DNA of 64,000 nucleotides from Microbacterium sp. (GTDB taxonomy: Bacteria > Actinomycetota > Actinomycetes > Actinomycetales > Microbacteriaceae): positions 35,182-99,181 of the forward strand of contig JAGIAK010000001.1 of assembly GCA_017744855.1 (NCBI GenBank), given 5' to 3'. Shown piece after piece: positions 27,878-36,414 of the stretch. Positions within the stretch are counted from its first letter, which is position 1; every line of letters begins with the position of its first letter. A model generated the notes under the pieces. The model searched no databases and was not told the origin of the DNA. It saw only the letters and a program-made list of their open reading frames with translations. Made by a program: the position numbers and the translations under genes.

Positions 27878-27913
27878 GGCATCCTCCGTGGGGCGATCGC
27901 CGGACTGAGCTGA
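27878..27913 (+). repeat. Diverged duplicate of the murQ 3' end
   Basis: 28/35 nt match to 27816-27850; would encode GILRGAIAGLS* versus GILREAISALS* of MurQ. Confidence 0.6.
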
Positions 27914-27935
27914 GATCTGCGCTGCGTCGGGCTGG

Positions 27936-29912
27936 TCAGTGCCCGCAGGTGCAGGCCGCGCCACCTCCGCAGCATCCGGCATCCGCCGAGGCGTGAGCCT
28001 GGGACGCCTCCGGCACGTCCATCGCGGGGTTCTGGTCGAGGAAGCCGTAGGGCTTGAGCCAGAAGCCCGCGTAGTCGACCGGCATGATGGGCCAGTCCTC
28101 TGGGCGGGGGAAGTGCGTGAGGCCGAAGGTGTGCCACAGCACGATGTCCTCGCCGTCGATCGACCGATCGCCCGCCGTGTACTCCGGCAGTCCCGCTCCG
28201 CCCTGGTGGGCGTTCGGGTAGCGTCCGGCCGGCCAGATCTGCCCCTTCTCGTGGCGCGTCGCCCACAGGTGCTTCGTGGCGAACGTCGCCCGGGCGGCCA
28301 CCGACGACGCCGGATCGGCCATCAGCAGCGCGGTGGGCTCGGGGATCAGGTGGTACGCGGTGGGGCGGCCGACGGCGTTCGTGCGCGACGCGCTCTGCAC
28401 CTCCCACACGCGGGCGACCGAGGTGTCGGCCTCGCGCTGCGCCTGCTTCTCGGTGGTGAGCGGCGTCTCCGACCAGGTGAACGCGTTGCCGAACGGGTTG
28501 TCCTGGCCCATCGGGATGCGCTGCGCGTCGACCTCGACGAGGCGGTTGTCCTCGCCGTCGATCGCGACGTCGAGCCGCGCGCTGAACAGGTGCTGGTGCA
28601 CGGGCGCGAACACGCCGGGGGCGAGCTCGGTGGCGTGCCTCTGCCGCACGCCCGGCTCTCCTGCACCCGCGAACACGATGCCGGTGGCCTTCGCGACGAC
28701 CTCGATAGAGCCGTCGAGGTAGAAGTGCCAGTAGAAGCCATAGTCGTAGTTGCCGATGGTCGAGAAGTACGAGACCACGAAGCGACGGGAGCGCCGCACG
28801 TCGGAGCGGCCCTCGAGGTTGGTGTGCTTCCAGAGGATGCCGTAGTCCTCCTCGTGCATGCAGATCACGTTCGGGATGCGCACCGGGTGGCCGTGATCGT
28901 CGGCGACGTAGCCGTCGAGGTAGCGGATGACGCCGAGGCAGTCGCAGCCGAGCTCGAGGTGGTTGGCGTTCTTGCCGAGCAGGTACTCGCCGGCGTCGAA
29001 GTAGCTGATCCAGAAGCGCCCTGGCGCGGTGTCGCCGTAGGGCACGACCATCTCGGGCACGCTCGCCCTGCTGAGCACGGAGCGCCCGCCGAACGAGACG
29101 TCGTGCAGCACGAGGCCCTCGCGCGCGTTGAAGCTCACCCGCATCGCCCAGTCCTCCCACTCCACGAGGGAGCCGCTCACGCCGAAGCTCGGCCCCTCAG
29201 GCTGGGTGATCTCGATGGGCTTGAGGGTGGTGCGCGCCTCGCCCTGCACCTCGGGGTAGTAGTTGCCGTGGCCGGCGGGTACGGGCACGTCGCCCACGTC
29301 CTCGACGCGGATGACGCTGTCCGCGGTGAGGTCGATGTGCACGATCAGCCCCTCGACGGGGTGCGCCCAGGGCGAGTCGTTCTCGTCGTACCGCAGGAAC
29401 GTCAGCGAGCGGATGACGCGGCGCCCGACCTCGTCGGCGCGGCCGGTGTAGCCGGGGGCGAGCGGGGAGCAGAACGCGAGGTCGATGTGGTCGGCGAGTC
29501 CACGGCGGGTCATCGCCGCACGCCACTCGGGGGAGGCCTTGGCGATGGCCTCTGCGCGCTCGTACTCCTCGAAGAGGTACTGCGGCTGTCCGTAGGGCGG
29601 GGCGTCGTTGGGCACGCGCTCCGCGCTCACGACCTCGCCGCGGGTGATCGACACGATCACCTCGGTGGCGACGCCCGTGGCCGTGTCGAGCAGGGTGGCG
29701 TCGATGCGGCGGTCGATGGGGGCGCCGGGCTTCCATGCCGCCAGCTCGTCCTTGGTCGGCTCGTCGGGGAGGAGCATCGGCACGCGCACGGTGTCGCCCA
29801 TCAGGCCGGCGGACTCGAGCACGGCGCGAGCGGCGGCGATCTCGGCGCCGGTGAGCGGGTCGAGCGGATGCGGCACGGCGATCTTCTCGATCGTGACGGC
29901 GGTGTGGGACAT
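27936..29912 (-). CDS. Copper-containing primary amine oxidase
   Basis: TIGNYDYGFYW (NYDY topaquinone motif), VHQHLFSARLD (HxH copper motif). Confidence 0.9.
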   Translation of the reverse strand: MSHTAVTIEKIAVPHPLDPLTGAEIAAARAVLESAGLMGDTVRVPMLLPDEPTKDELAAWKPGAPIDRRIDATLLDTATGVATEVIVSITRGEVVSAERVPNDAPPYGQPQYLFEEYERAEAIAKASPEWRAAMTRRGLADHIDLAFCSPLAPGYTGRADEVGRRVIRSLTFLRYDENDSPWAHPVEGLIVHIDLTADSVIRVEDVGDVPVPAGHGNYYPEVQGEARTTLKPIEITQPEGPSFGVSGSLVEWEDWAMRVSFNAREGLVLHDVSFGGRSVLSRASVPEMVVPYGDTAPGRFWISYFDAGEYLLGKNANHLELGCDCLGVIRYLDGYVADDHGHPVRIPNVICMHEEDYGILWKHTNLEGRSDVRRSRRFVVSYFSTIGNYDYGFYWHFYLDGSIEVVAKATGIVFAGAGEPGVRQRHATELAPGVFAPVHQHLFSARLDVAIDGEDNRLVEVDAQRIPMGQDNPFGNAFTWSETPLTTEKQAQREADTSVARVWEVQSASRTNAVGRPTAYHLIPEPTALLMADPASSVAARATFATKHLWATRHEKGQIWPAGRYPNAHQGGAGLPEYTAGDRSIDGEDIVLWHTFGLTHFPRPEDWPIMPVDYAGFWLKPYGFLDQNPAMDVPEASQAHASADAGCCGGGAACTCGH

Positions 29913-29925
29913 CGGTGTTCCTCAC

Positions 29926-29948
29926 TATTTCGAGCGAACGCTCAATAA
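29926..29948. promoter_or_regulatory. TetR-type operator candidate upstream of the amine oxidase
   Basis: TATTTCGAGCGAACGCTCAATAA; dyad GAGCG-aa-CGCTC; 17/23 match to 30741-30763. Confidence 0.55.
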
Positions 29949-30041
29949 ACGGGTTGCGACGATCGTACGACGAGAGCCGTCATCCGCACAAGCGCCGACG
30001 TCCGCACACCCCAGGCGCGTGCGGCAGTCAGGGGAACGGGG

Positions 30042-30644
30042 TTAGCGGCGCCAGGGGTCGAGGATGCTGTGCAGTACGGCGAGGTGGGCCGTGGCATCCT
30101 GGGGCTCGGTGACCTCGACCACCTGCTGGCCGTAGGTGATCGATCGGAGCAGGGCCATCACGGCATCCGTGGGGGTGCGGTCGCGCAGCTCGCCGTCGGC
30201 CACGGCCTCGTCGAGGGACTCGCGGATGCCGTCCTGCCAGGTCGCGAGCGTGGGCGTCGCTCCGTCGGGGGTGCTCGCGAGGGTGGCGAGTCGGCCCCAG
30301 AACCCGACGACGACGTGGGCCTCGGCGCGGGTCCGCGCATCGACGGGGAGCACCTCTCGCATCAGTGCGTCGAGTCGGCGGAGCCCGCGCAGGCCGGCGG
30401 TGGCCGCGGCGATGCGTTCGTCCGTGCGTCTCGTGACCTCGGCGGCCGCGGCGCGCACGACGTCGTCGAAGCCGTCGAAGTAGTGCCACAGGGAGCCGGT
30501 CGCCACGCCGAGCTCCTTCGCGACGGCGCGCGACGTCACGCTCTCGTGGCCGTCGCGCGCGGCGACGACGAGCAGCGCCTCGGCGATCTGCCGGCGGCGC
30601 TCATCGTGGTCGACGACGCGGGGCACGGCTCCATCCTCGCGCAT
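30042..30644 (-). CDS. TetR family transcriptional regulator
   Basis: RRQIAEALLVVAARDGHESVTSRAVAKELGVATGSLWHYFDGFDDVV; start uncertain (ATG 30644 or GTG 30626). Confidence 0.88.
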   Translation of the reverse strand: MREDGAVPRVVDHDERRRQIAEALLVVAARDGHESVTSRAVAKELGVATGSLWHYFDGFDDVVRAAAAEVTRRTDERIAAATAGLRGLRRLDALMREVLPVDARTRAEAHVVVGFWGRLATLASTPDGATPTLATWQDGIRESLDEAVADGELRDRTPTDAVMALLRSITYGQQVVEVTEPQDATAHLAVLHSILDPWRR

Positions 30645-30740
30645 CGGAGTCGGGTCTGGCGCATCGGGGGCGGGTCTGACGCATCGAAGATCGGTCTGGC
30701 GAATCGAGGACCGGTCTGACGCATCGGAGACCGGTCTGGC
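30641..30740. repeat. Five tandem 20-bp repeats
   Basis: gcatcggagtcgggtctggc / gcatcgggggcgggtctgac / gcatcgaagatcggtctggc / gaatcgaggaccggtctgac / gcatcggagaccggtctggc, with no spacers. Confidence 0.9.
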
Positions 30741-30763
30741 TATTTTGAGCGCTTGATCAATAT
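30741..30763. promoter_or_regulatory. TetR-type operator candidate in the tetR/membrane-protein divergent promoter
   Basis: TATTTTGAGCGCTTGATCAATAT; matches 29926-29948 at 17/23. Confidence 0.5.
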
Positions 30764-30772
30764 GATGCAGGT

Positions 30773-31300
30773 GTGGATCACATCCTCCCCGCAGCGCCGT
30801 GGCTGATGGCCGTGGCGGCCCTCGTCTCGGCCGCCGCGTGCGTCGCCGCGTGGCGGGCCGTGCCCTGGCAGGGGAGGCAGTCGGCGCTCGTGATGGCCGC
30901 GGCCATGCTCCTCGTCGCGGTGAACGACGGCGGTGCCGGTGTGCTCCTCGGCGCCGTGCTGCTGCTGTCGGCCATGCTCGGCACGGTCGGCGTCCGCGGC
31001 ACTCCGGCGGCGGCCACGTGCTGTCACCGCGCGCTCGTCTCCCTCGTGATGGCGGTGTGCGCGTTCCAGAGCGCGTCCAGCGGGGCGGCGTCGGATGCCA
31101 CGGCGGCGGGCCATGCCGGGCACGGCCTGACCGGGGTGCTGTCGGTGCTCGGCATCGCGGGCGTGATCGGCGTGGTGCTGTGGACGGTGGTCGCGGAGTG
31201 GTTCGTGCGGCCGGTGCACCATGGCCGCACGGCGCGCTTCCTCGCCGTCGAGTCGTGGGCGATGGCGGCGGGTGTCGTCGTGATGTGCCTGGGGTTCTGA
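30773..31300 (+). CDS. Small multi-TM membrane protein of unknown function
   Basis: 175 aa, several hydrophobic helices; divergent from tetR. Confidence 0.7.
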   Translation: MDHILPAAPWLMAVAALVSAAACVAAWRAVPWQGRQSALVMAAAMLLVAVNDGGAGVLLGAVLLLSAMLGTVGVRGTPAAATCCHRALVSLVMAVCAFQSASSGAASDATAAGHAGHGLTGVLSVLGIAGVIGVVLWTVVAEWFVRPVHHGRTARFLAVESWAMAAGVVVMCLGF

Positions 31301-31329
31301 GCGGCGGAGCACGGATGCGGTCTGGGCGC

Positions 31330-31428
31330 GCCTCGCGCTCGTGCGACCGGTCGGGACGCGGGGCCTCCCGCTCGTGCGGCCGGTCGGGCGGCGGAGCCTC
31401 CCGCTGGTGCGGCAGGACGGGACGCCGA
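31330..31428. repeat. Three tandem 33-bp repeats
   Basis: Units 31330-31362, 31363-31395 and 31396-31428; consensus gcctcccgctcgtgcggccggtcgggacgcggg. Confidence 0.8.
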
Positions 31429-31461
31429 ATCGCCGCACGCCGTGTGGGGTAGCGTGGCCGG

Positions 31462-32142
31462 ATGCCCCTCGCCCTGATCACCGGTGCCGCCCGCGCCGAC
31501 AGCATCGCCGCCGGCATCGTCCCCCGCCTCCGCGCGTCGGGCTGGACCGTCGTCACCAGCGACATCGCCGACTCCGAGATCCCCGCCGACGACCATGTCC
31601 CGGCCGACCTGTCGACCCATGAGGGGCCCGGCGCCCTGATCGCCGAGGTCGCACGCCGTCACGGCGTGATCGGCGCGCTGATCCTCAGCCACGCCCACGA
31701 CGTCGAGTCCGGCATCCTCGACACCACCGCCGAGAGCTTCGACCTGCACCTCGCGGTCAACGCCCGGGCGAGCCTGCTGCTCATCGCCGCCTTCGCCCGC
31801 CAGGCGCGGGACGGCGGTGCGATCGTCGCACTCACCAGCGATCACGTCACCGGCAACCTGCCCTACGGCTCGTCGAAGGGCGCGCTCGACCGGCTGGTCA
31901 TCTCCGCGGCGCGCGAGCTCGGTCCGCGCGGCATCTCCGCGAACGTGCTGAATCCCGGTCCGATCGACACGGGCTGGATGGACGACGACACCCGCACGGC
32001 CCTCACCGGCATGACGCCGCAGGGCCGTCTCGGACGGCCGGTCGACGTGGCAGCGCTTGTCGAGTTCCTCGTGTCTGATGAGGGGCGCTGGGTGTCGGGG
32101 CAGCTGCTCAAGAGCGACGGGGCGTTCTCGGCGCAGTACTGA
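31462..32142 (+). CDS. SDR family oxidoreductase
   Basis: ALITGAARADSIAAGI, YGSSKGALDRL, PGPIDTGWM. Confidence 0.82.
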   Translation: MPLALITGAARADSIAAGIVPRLRASGWTVVTSDIADSEIPADDHVPADLSTHEGPGALIAEVARRHGVIGALILSHAHDVESGILDTTAESFDLHLAVNARASLLLIAAFARQARDGGAIVALTSDHVTGNLPYGSSKGALDRLVISAARELGPRGISANVLNPGPIDTGWMDDDTRTALTGMTPQGRLGRPVDVAALVEFLVSDEGRWVSGQLLKSDGAFSAQY

Positions 32143-32168
32143 CCGGAACGCGCCGGCGCCGAGCGTCG

Positions 32169-33380
32169 TCAGCTGCGGGCGGCGGGGCGTACGACCAGCC
32201 ACGCGGCCAGCGCGGCGACGCTCGCGGCGATCGTCATGGTCAGGGCCATGGTCACCGCTGTCGTGCCGCCGATGCCCGCGGCCAGCGGCGCCAGCACCGG
32301 TCCGAACAGGAATGACGACATGCCCAGCAGGGCGGATGCCGTGCCTGCTCTCGCGCCGTGGTGGGCGAGGGCGAGCGTCTGCCCGTTGGGCCCTCCGATC
32401 CCCGCGCACAGCATGAAGCCGACGAGCGCGGCGATCACGCCCAGCACGCCGACGCCGGAGAGCGCGAGCGCGAGGAACGTCGAGGTCGCGACGAGGGTCG
32501 CCGTGATGCCGCCGAGATAGACGTGCAGCGGGCCGAGGCGGCGCACCACGAGTCGGCTGAGCTGTCCGCCGGCGATGTTCGCCAGCGCGCCGGCCGCGAA
32601 CGCCAGACTGAACGCCTGCGGAGCCAGGCCGAACTGCTCCTGAAACACGAACGACGACATCGACAGGTACGTGAAGAACGCCACGCCGCCGGCCGCCCCC
32701 GCGCACAGCACGGCCACGAACAGCCGGTCGCGCACGACGGCCCCTGTGTGTCCGGCGAGCACCCGCAGGCCGCCGCCGTGCCTGCGGTTGAGATCGAGGG
32801 TCTCCGGCACGGCGAGCAGCACGACGACGAGCAGGGCGACGCCGACGCCGCCGAGCACCCAGAAGATGCCGCGCCAGTCCATGATCCCGGCGAGCTGTCC
32901 TCCGACGACCGGGGCGATGATCGGCGCGGTTCCAGAGACGAGGAACAGCAGCGACAGCATCCGCGACAGCTCGACGCCCTCGAACTGGTCGCGCGCGATC
33001 GCCAGGCAGATGACGATGCCGGCGGATCCGGCGAGCCCCTGCAGGAACCGGGCGACGAGCAGCAGCTCGATGCTCGGCGCCAGCGCGCACAGCACTGAGA
33101 GCAGGGCGAACGCGGCGACGCCGACCATGAGCGGACGTCGGCGACCGAAGCGGTCACTGAGGGGGCCTGCGACGAGCTGCCCGAGTCCGAGGCCGATCAT
33201 GCAGGCCGACATCGTGGCCTGGCCGAGGGCCTCGGACGCGCCGAGGGATGCCGCGAGCTGCGGCAGCTGGGGGAGGTAGAGATCCATCGACAGCGGCCCG
33301 AAGGCCTCGAGCAGCCCGAGCACGAGCATGGCGTGCACGGTGCCCATGCGTGGTCGGGGAGCTGCGGCGGGAGTGCTCAT
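32169..33380 (-). CDS. MFS transporter, Bcr/CflA type
   Basis: GPLSMDLYLPQLPQLAASLG, GPLSDRFGRRRPLM. Confidence 0.88.
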   Translation of the reverse strand: MSTPAAAPRPRMGTVHAMLVLGLLEAFGPLSMDLYLPQLPQLAASLGASEALGQATMSACMIGLGLGQLVAGPLSDRFGRRRPLMVGVAAFALLSVLCALAPSIELLLVARFLQGLAGSAGIVICLAIARDQFEGVELSRMLSLLFLVSGTAPIIAPVVGGQLAGIMDWRGIFWVLGGVGVALLVVVLLAVPETLDLNRRHGGGLRVLAGHTGAVVRDRLFVAVLCAGAAGGVAFFTYLSMSSFVFQEQFGLAPQAFSLAFAAGALANIAGGQLSRLVVRRLGPLHVYLGGITATLVATSTFLALALSGVGVLGVIAALVGFMLCAGIGGPNGQTLALAHHGARAGTASALLGMSSFLFGPVLAPLAAGIGGTTAVTMALTMTIAASVAALAAWLVVRPAARS

Positions 33381-34360
33381 CCGTCGAGGGAGAGCACGCG
33401 GCGCAGCCAGCTCTCCCTGGCGTCGTTCGCCGCGCGGGAGACCTCGGCATCCGGGGAGAAGCCGGAGAAGCCGTGGTAGGCGCCGGCCCACACGTGCAGC
33501 TCGGCCTGACCGCCGGTCGCCCAGATCCGCAGGGCGTAGTCGACCGCCTCGTCGCGGAACGTCTCGGCGGCGCCGACCTCGATGAACGCGGGGGCGAGAT
33601 CGGACAGGTCGCGAGCCCGTGCGGGGGCCGTGTACGGCGAGAGGTCATCGCTGAAACGGTCGTCGCCGGCGATGGCCGTCCACGCGGTGTCGTTGTTGTG
33701 GCGGTCCCACGCGCCGATGCCGTCGTACTGCCGGCTCGACACGGTCTCGTTGCGGTCGTCGAGCATGGGGCAGCCGAGCAGCTGACCGGCGAGGCGCGGA
33801 CCCCCGCGGTCGCGGGACATCAGCGCCACGGCCGCCGACAGTCCACCGCCCGCGCTCATGCCGGAGGCGATGATGCGGTCGGGGTCGATGCCGAGCTCCT
33901 CGGCATGCGCTGCCATCCACTCCAGCGCGGCGTAGCAGTCTTCGGCCTGCGCTGGTCCGGGGTGCTCCGGGGCCAGCCGGTACTCCACGGCGACGCCGAC
34001 GACTCCGTGCCGCTCGGCGAGGTCGATGAGCTCGCCGGTGCCGAAGAACCGGGTGCCCAGCACCATGCCTCCGCCGTGGATCGACAGGACGGCGGGGGCC
34101 GGAGCGGATGCCGCGTGCCGCGGCCGCACGATCGTGATCTCCACGTCGGGGGCGCCCACCGGGCCGGGGATGACCCTGTCCTCCCAGATCACGTCGCGGC
34201 CCTCGACCTGCGCGGCCATCGGCGGGATGATCGTGGCGAAGTGCGCGCGGTTGGCGAGGATCGTGTCGGCGCGCAGCGGGATGATCTCAACGAGGTCGAG
34301 GAACGCCTCCAGCCCCTGGACGAGCTCCGGGTCGTACGGGACCGGGGCGGGGGCGCTCAC
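33377..34360 (-). CDS. Alpha/beta hydrolase fold esterase (hormone-sensitive-lipase type)
   Basis: SIHGGGMVLG, IIASGMSAGGGLSAA (GxSxG); ATGA overlap with the MFS gene. Confidence 0.88.
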   Translation of the reverse strand: MSAPAPVPYDPELVQGLEAFLDLVEIIPLRADTILANRAHFATIIPPMAAQVEGRDVIWEDRVIPGPVGAPDVEITIVRPRHAASAPAPAVLSIHGGGMVLGTRFFGTGELIDLAERHGVVGVAVEYRLAPEHPGPAQAEDCYAALEWMAAHAEELGIDPDRIIASGMSAGGGLSAAVALMSRDRGGPRLAGQLLGCPMLDDRNETVSSRQYDGIGAWDRHNNDTAWTAIAGDDRFSDDLSPYTAPARARDLSDLAPAFIEVGAAETFRDEAVDYALRIWATGGQAELHVWAGAYHGFSGFSPDAEVSRAANDARESWLRRVLSLDG

Positions 34361-35355
34361 GAGCGCACTCCCCAGACTCGGCGCAGCCACGAGGAGCGGG
34401 CGGCCAGCGCGGCTCGCGTGATCTCGGCATCCGGCATGTACATGTCGAAGCCGTGCGCCCCGCCGCCCCACACGTGCAGCTCGGCCTGGCCGCCGGTGGC
34501 CCAGATGCGCAGCGCGTATTCGGTGTCCTCGTCGCGGAAGGCCTCGGCCTCGCCGACCTCGATGTACGCTGGCGGGAGGCCGGCGAGATCCGTGGCGCGG
34601 CTGGGGGCGGCGTAGGCGGGAGCATCCGCGCTGAAGGCGAGCTCGTCGCCGAGCACGCACGACCAGGCGAGCAGGTTGGCCTCGCGCTGCCAGGTGCCGA
34701 TGCCGTCGTACTGCCGGCTCGCGACCGTGGTGTTGGTGTTGTCGATCATCGGGCACAGCAGCAGCTGGCCGGTCATCACCGGCCCCTGTCGATCGCGGGC
34801 CAGGAGCGCGACGGCCGCGGTGAGTCCGCCGCCCGCGCTGCCGCCGCCCACGACGATCCGCTCGGGGTCGATGCCCAGCGCGGCGGCGTTCGCGTGCGTC
34901 CAGACGAAAGCCGCGTAGCAGTCCTCCACCCCGGCGGGGTAGGGGTCCTCGGGGGCGAGTCGGTACTCGACGTTGATGGCGACGACCCGGTGCTCCTCGA
35001 CGATGTCGACGACCCGGGCGGTCTCCCACGAACGGTGGCCGACGATCATGCCGCCGCCGTGGATGTTGACGAATCCGGGCAGCGTCTCGCCCTCGCTGCC
35101 CCGTGGGCGGAAGATCGTGATCTCCACGTCGGGCGCGCCGGCGGGGCCGGGGATCACGCGGTCCTCCCAGTCGATCGCGCGGCCGGCGATGACGGTGTCG
35201 TTGTCGGGGAAGACGCTGTCTGTGCCCTCGCGCGGCAGCGTGTCACGCGTGAGCGGGGGCTGCGGGTTCGCGGCGAGGATGTCGAGCACGGCCTGCACCT
35301 CGGGGTCGAAGGGCACGGGCGTGACGGTGGGGCGGCCGGCGGCGGTGGCGGTCAT
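34357..35355 (-). CDS. Alpha/beta hydrolase fold esterase (tandem paralogue)
   Basis: NIHGGGMIVG, IVVGGGSAGGGLTAA. Confidence 0.88.
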   Translation of the reverse strand: MTATAAGRPTVTPVPFDPEVQAVLDILAANPQPPLTRDTLPREGTDSVFPDNDTVIAGRAIDWEDRVIPGPAGAPDVEITIFRPRGSEGETLPGFVNIHGGGMIVGHRSWETARVVDIVEEHRVVAINVEYRLAPEDPYPAGVEDCYAAFVWTHANAAALGIDPERIVVGGGSAGGGLTAAVALLARDRQGPVMTGQLLLCPMIDNTNTTVASRQYDGIGTWQREANLLAWSCVLGDELAFSADAPAYAAPSRATDLAGLPPAYIEVGEAEAFRDEDTEYALRIWATGGQAELHVWGGGAHGFDMYMPDAEITRAALAARSSWLRRVWGVRS

Positions 35356-35387
35356 GGGTGTGTTTCTCCAAGAAAGGGAAGAGGGAG

Positions 35388-35467
35388 GTTCAGGGGCCTT
35401 CGGGGGAGACGGTGCACGTCAGGGTGCGAGACGTGGCTAGTGACGTTCAGGGGCCTTCGGGGGAGAC
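35388..35467. repeat. Duplicated AKR 3' end
   Basis: GTTCAGGGGCCTTCGGGGGAGAC exact at 35388-35410 and 35445-35467; minus strand reads VSPEGP*. Confidence 0.85.
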
Positions 35468-36406
35468 GACGTCGCGGTCGGCCCAGAAGGGCTCGACGAG
35501 GCGCCGGATCTCGGCGACGCCGACACGGTCGACGAGATCCGCCGCGTCGAGGTTGGCGTGCAGCTGCGCCGCACTGGACGCGCCGAACAGCGTGGTCGCG
35601 AGTGCGGGATGCGTGAGCGTGAACGCGATGCCGAGTTGGGCGGGCGTCACGCCGAGCGACTCGGCCACCGCGGTGAAGGCGGGGACGTCGTCGATGATGC
35701 GCTGACGGATGTCACCGGGGTCGCGGCCGATCTGCCGGTCTCCGTTGATCTTGCCGGCCAGCACGCCGCCCTCCAGGCAGTCCGAGGCCTGCAGCGAGAG
35801 CCCCTGCTCCCACAGTCGGGCGAACGGGTCGCCGTCGGGGATCGAGCGTCGCGACACGCTGTACTTCAGCTGCGCGATCTGCGGGCCGGCGACGCCCTCG
35901 GCGTCGGCGATGTCGATGAGCCGCTGGATCGTCGAGGCCGACCAGTTGTTCACGCCCCAGGCGCGGATCAGGCCGGCGTCGGCGAGCGCCGCGAGGTCGA
36001 CGACGAGGTCGCGCAGGTCGAGGTCGTCGCGGCGCAGGTCGCCGAGGATCACGAGGTCGGCGTGCTCGACGCCGACACGCATCAGCGCGTTCTCCAACTG
36101 CGGGCGGAACCCGTCGGCGCCGAAACCCTCGAGCCACAGCTTCGACGACAGCAGCCACTCGTCGCGGCGCAGACCCGCCGCGCGCACCATTCCGGAGAAG
36201 ATGACGTCGGTGAACACCGGCGGCATGCCCGGAGCGGAATAGACGCCGACGTCGAAGAGGTTGACGCCGCGGTCCACCGCCTCTTGCAGCATCGCCACCG
36301 CGTCCTCGAACGGCATCCGGTCGTAGGTGTGCCAGGAGCCGAGGGAGAACAGCGAGGAGCGGATGCCGCTGCGGCCGATCTCGCGCAGGGGGAGCGGGGT
36401 GGTCAT
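35447..36406 (-). CDS. Aldo/keto reductase family protein (divergent active site)
   Basis: LREIGRSGIRSSLFSLGSW, NLFDVGVYS, LLSSKLWL, AWGVNNWSASTIQ; GD in place of the usual catalytic His. Confidence 0.85.
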   Translation of the reverse strand: MTTPLPLREIGRSGIRSSLFSLGSWHTYDRMPFEDAVAMLQEAVDRGVNLFDVGVYSAPGMPPVFTDVIFSGMVRAAGLRRDEWLLSSKLWLEGFGADGFRPQLENALMRVGVEHADLVILGDLRRDDLDLRDLVVDLAALADAGLIRAWGVNNWSASTIQRLIDIADAEGVAGPQIAQLKYSVSRRSIPDGDPFARLWEQGLSLQASDCLEGGVLAGKINGDRQIGRDPGDIRQRIIDDVPAFTAVAESLGVTPAQLGIAFTLTHPALATTLFGASSAAQLHANLDAADLVDRVGVAEIRRLVEPFWADRDVVSPEGP

Positions 36407-36414
36407 GTCGGTCC

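Noticed and set aside
27939-29948. 669-aa plus-strand ORF opposite the amine oxidase
   Set aside because: Shadow frame; the minus strand carries the NYDY and HxH motifs.
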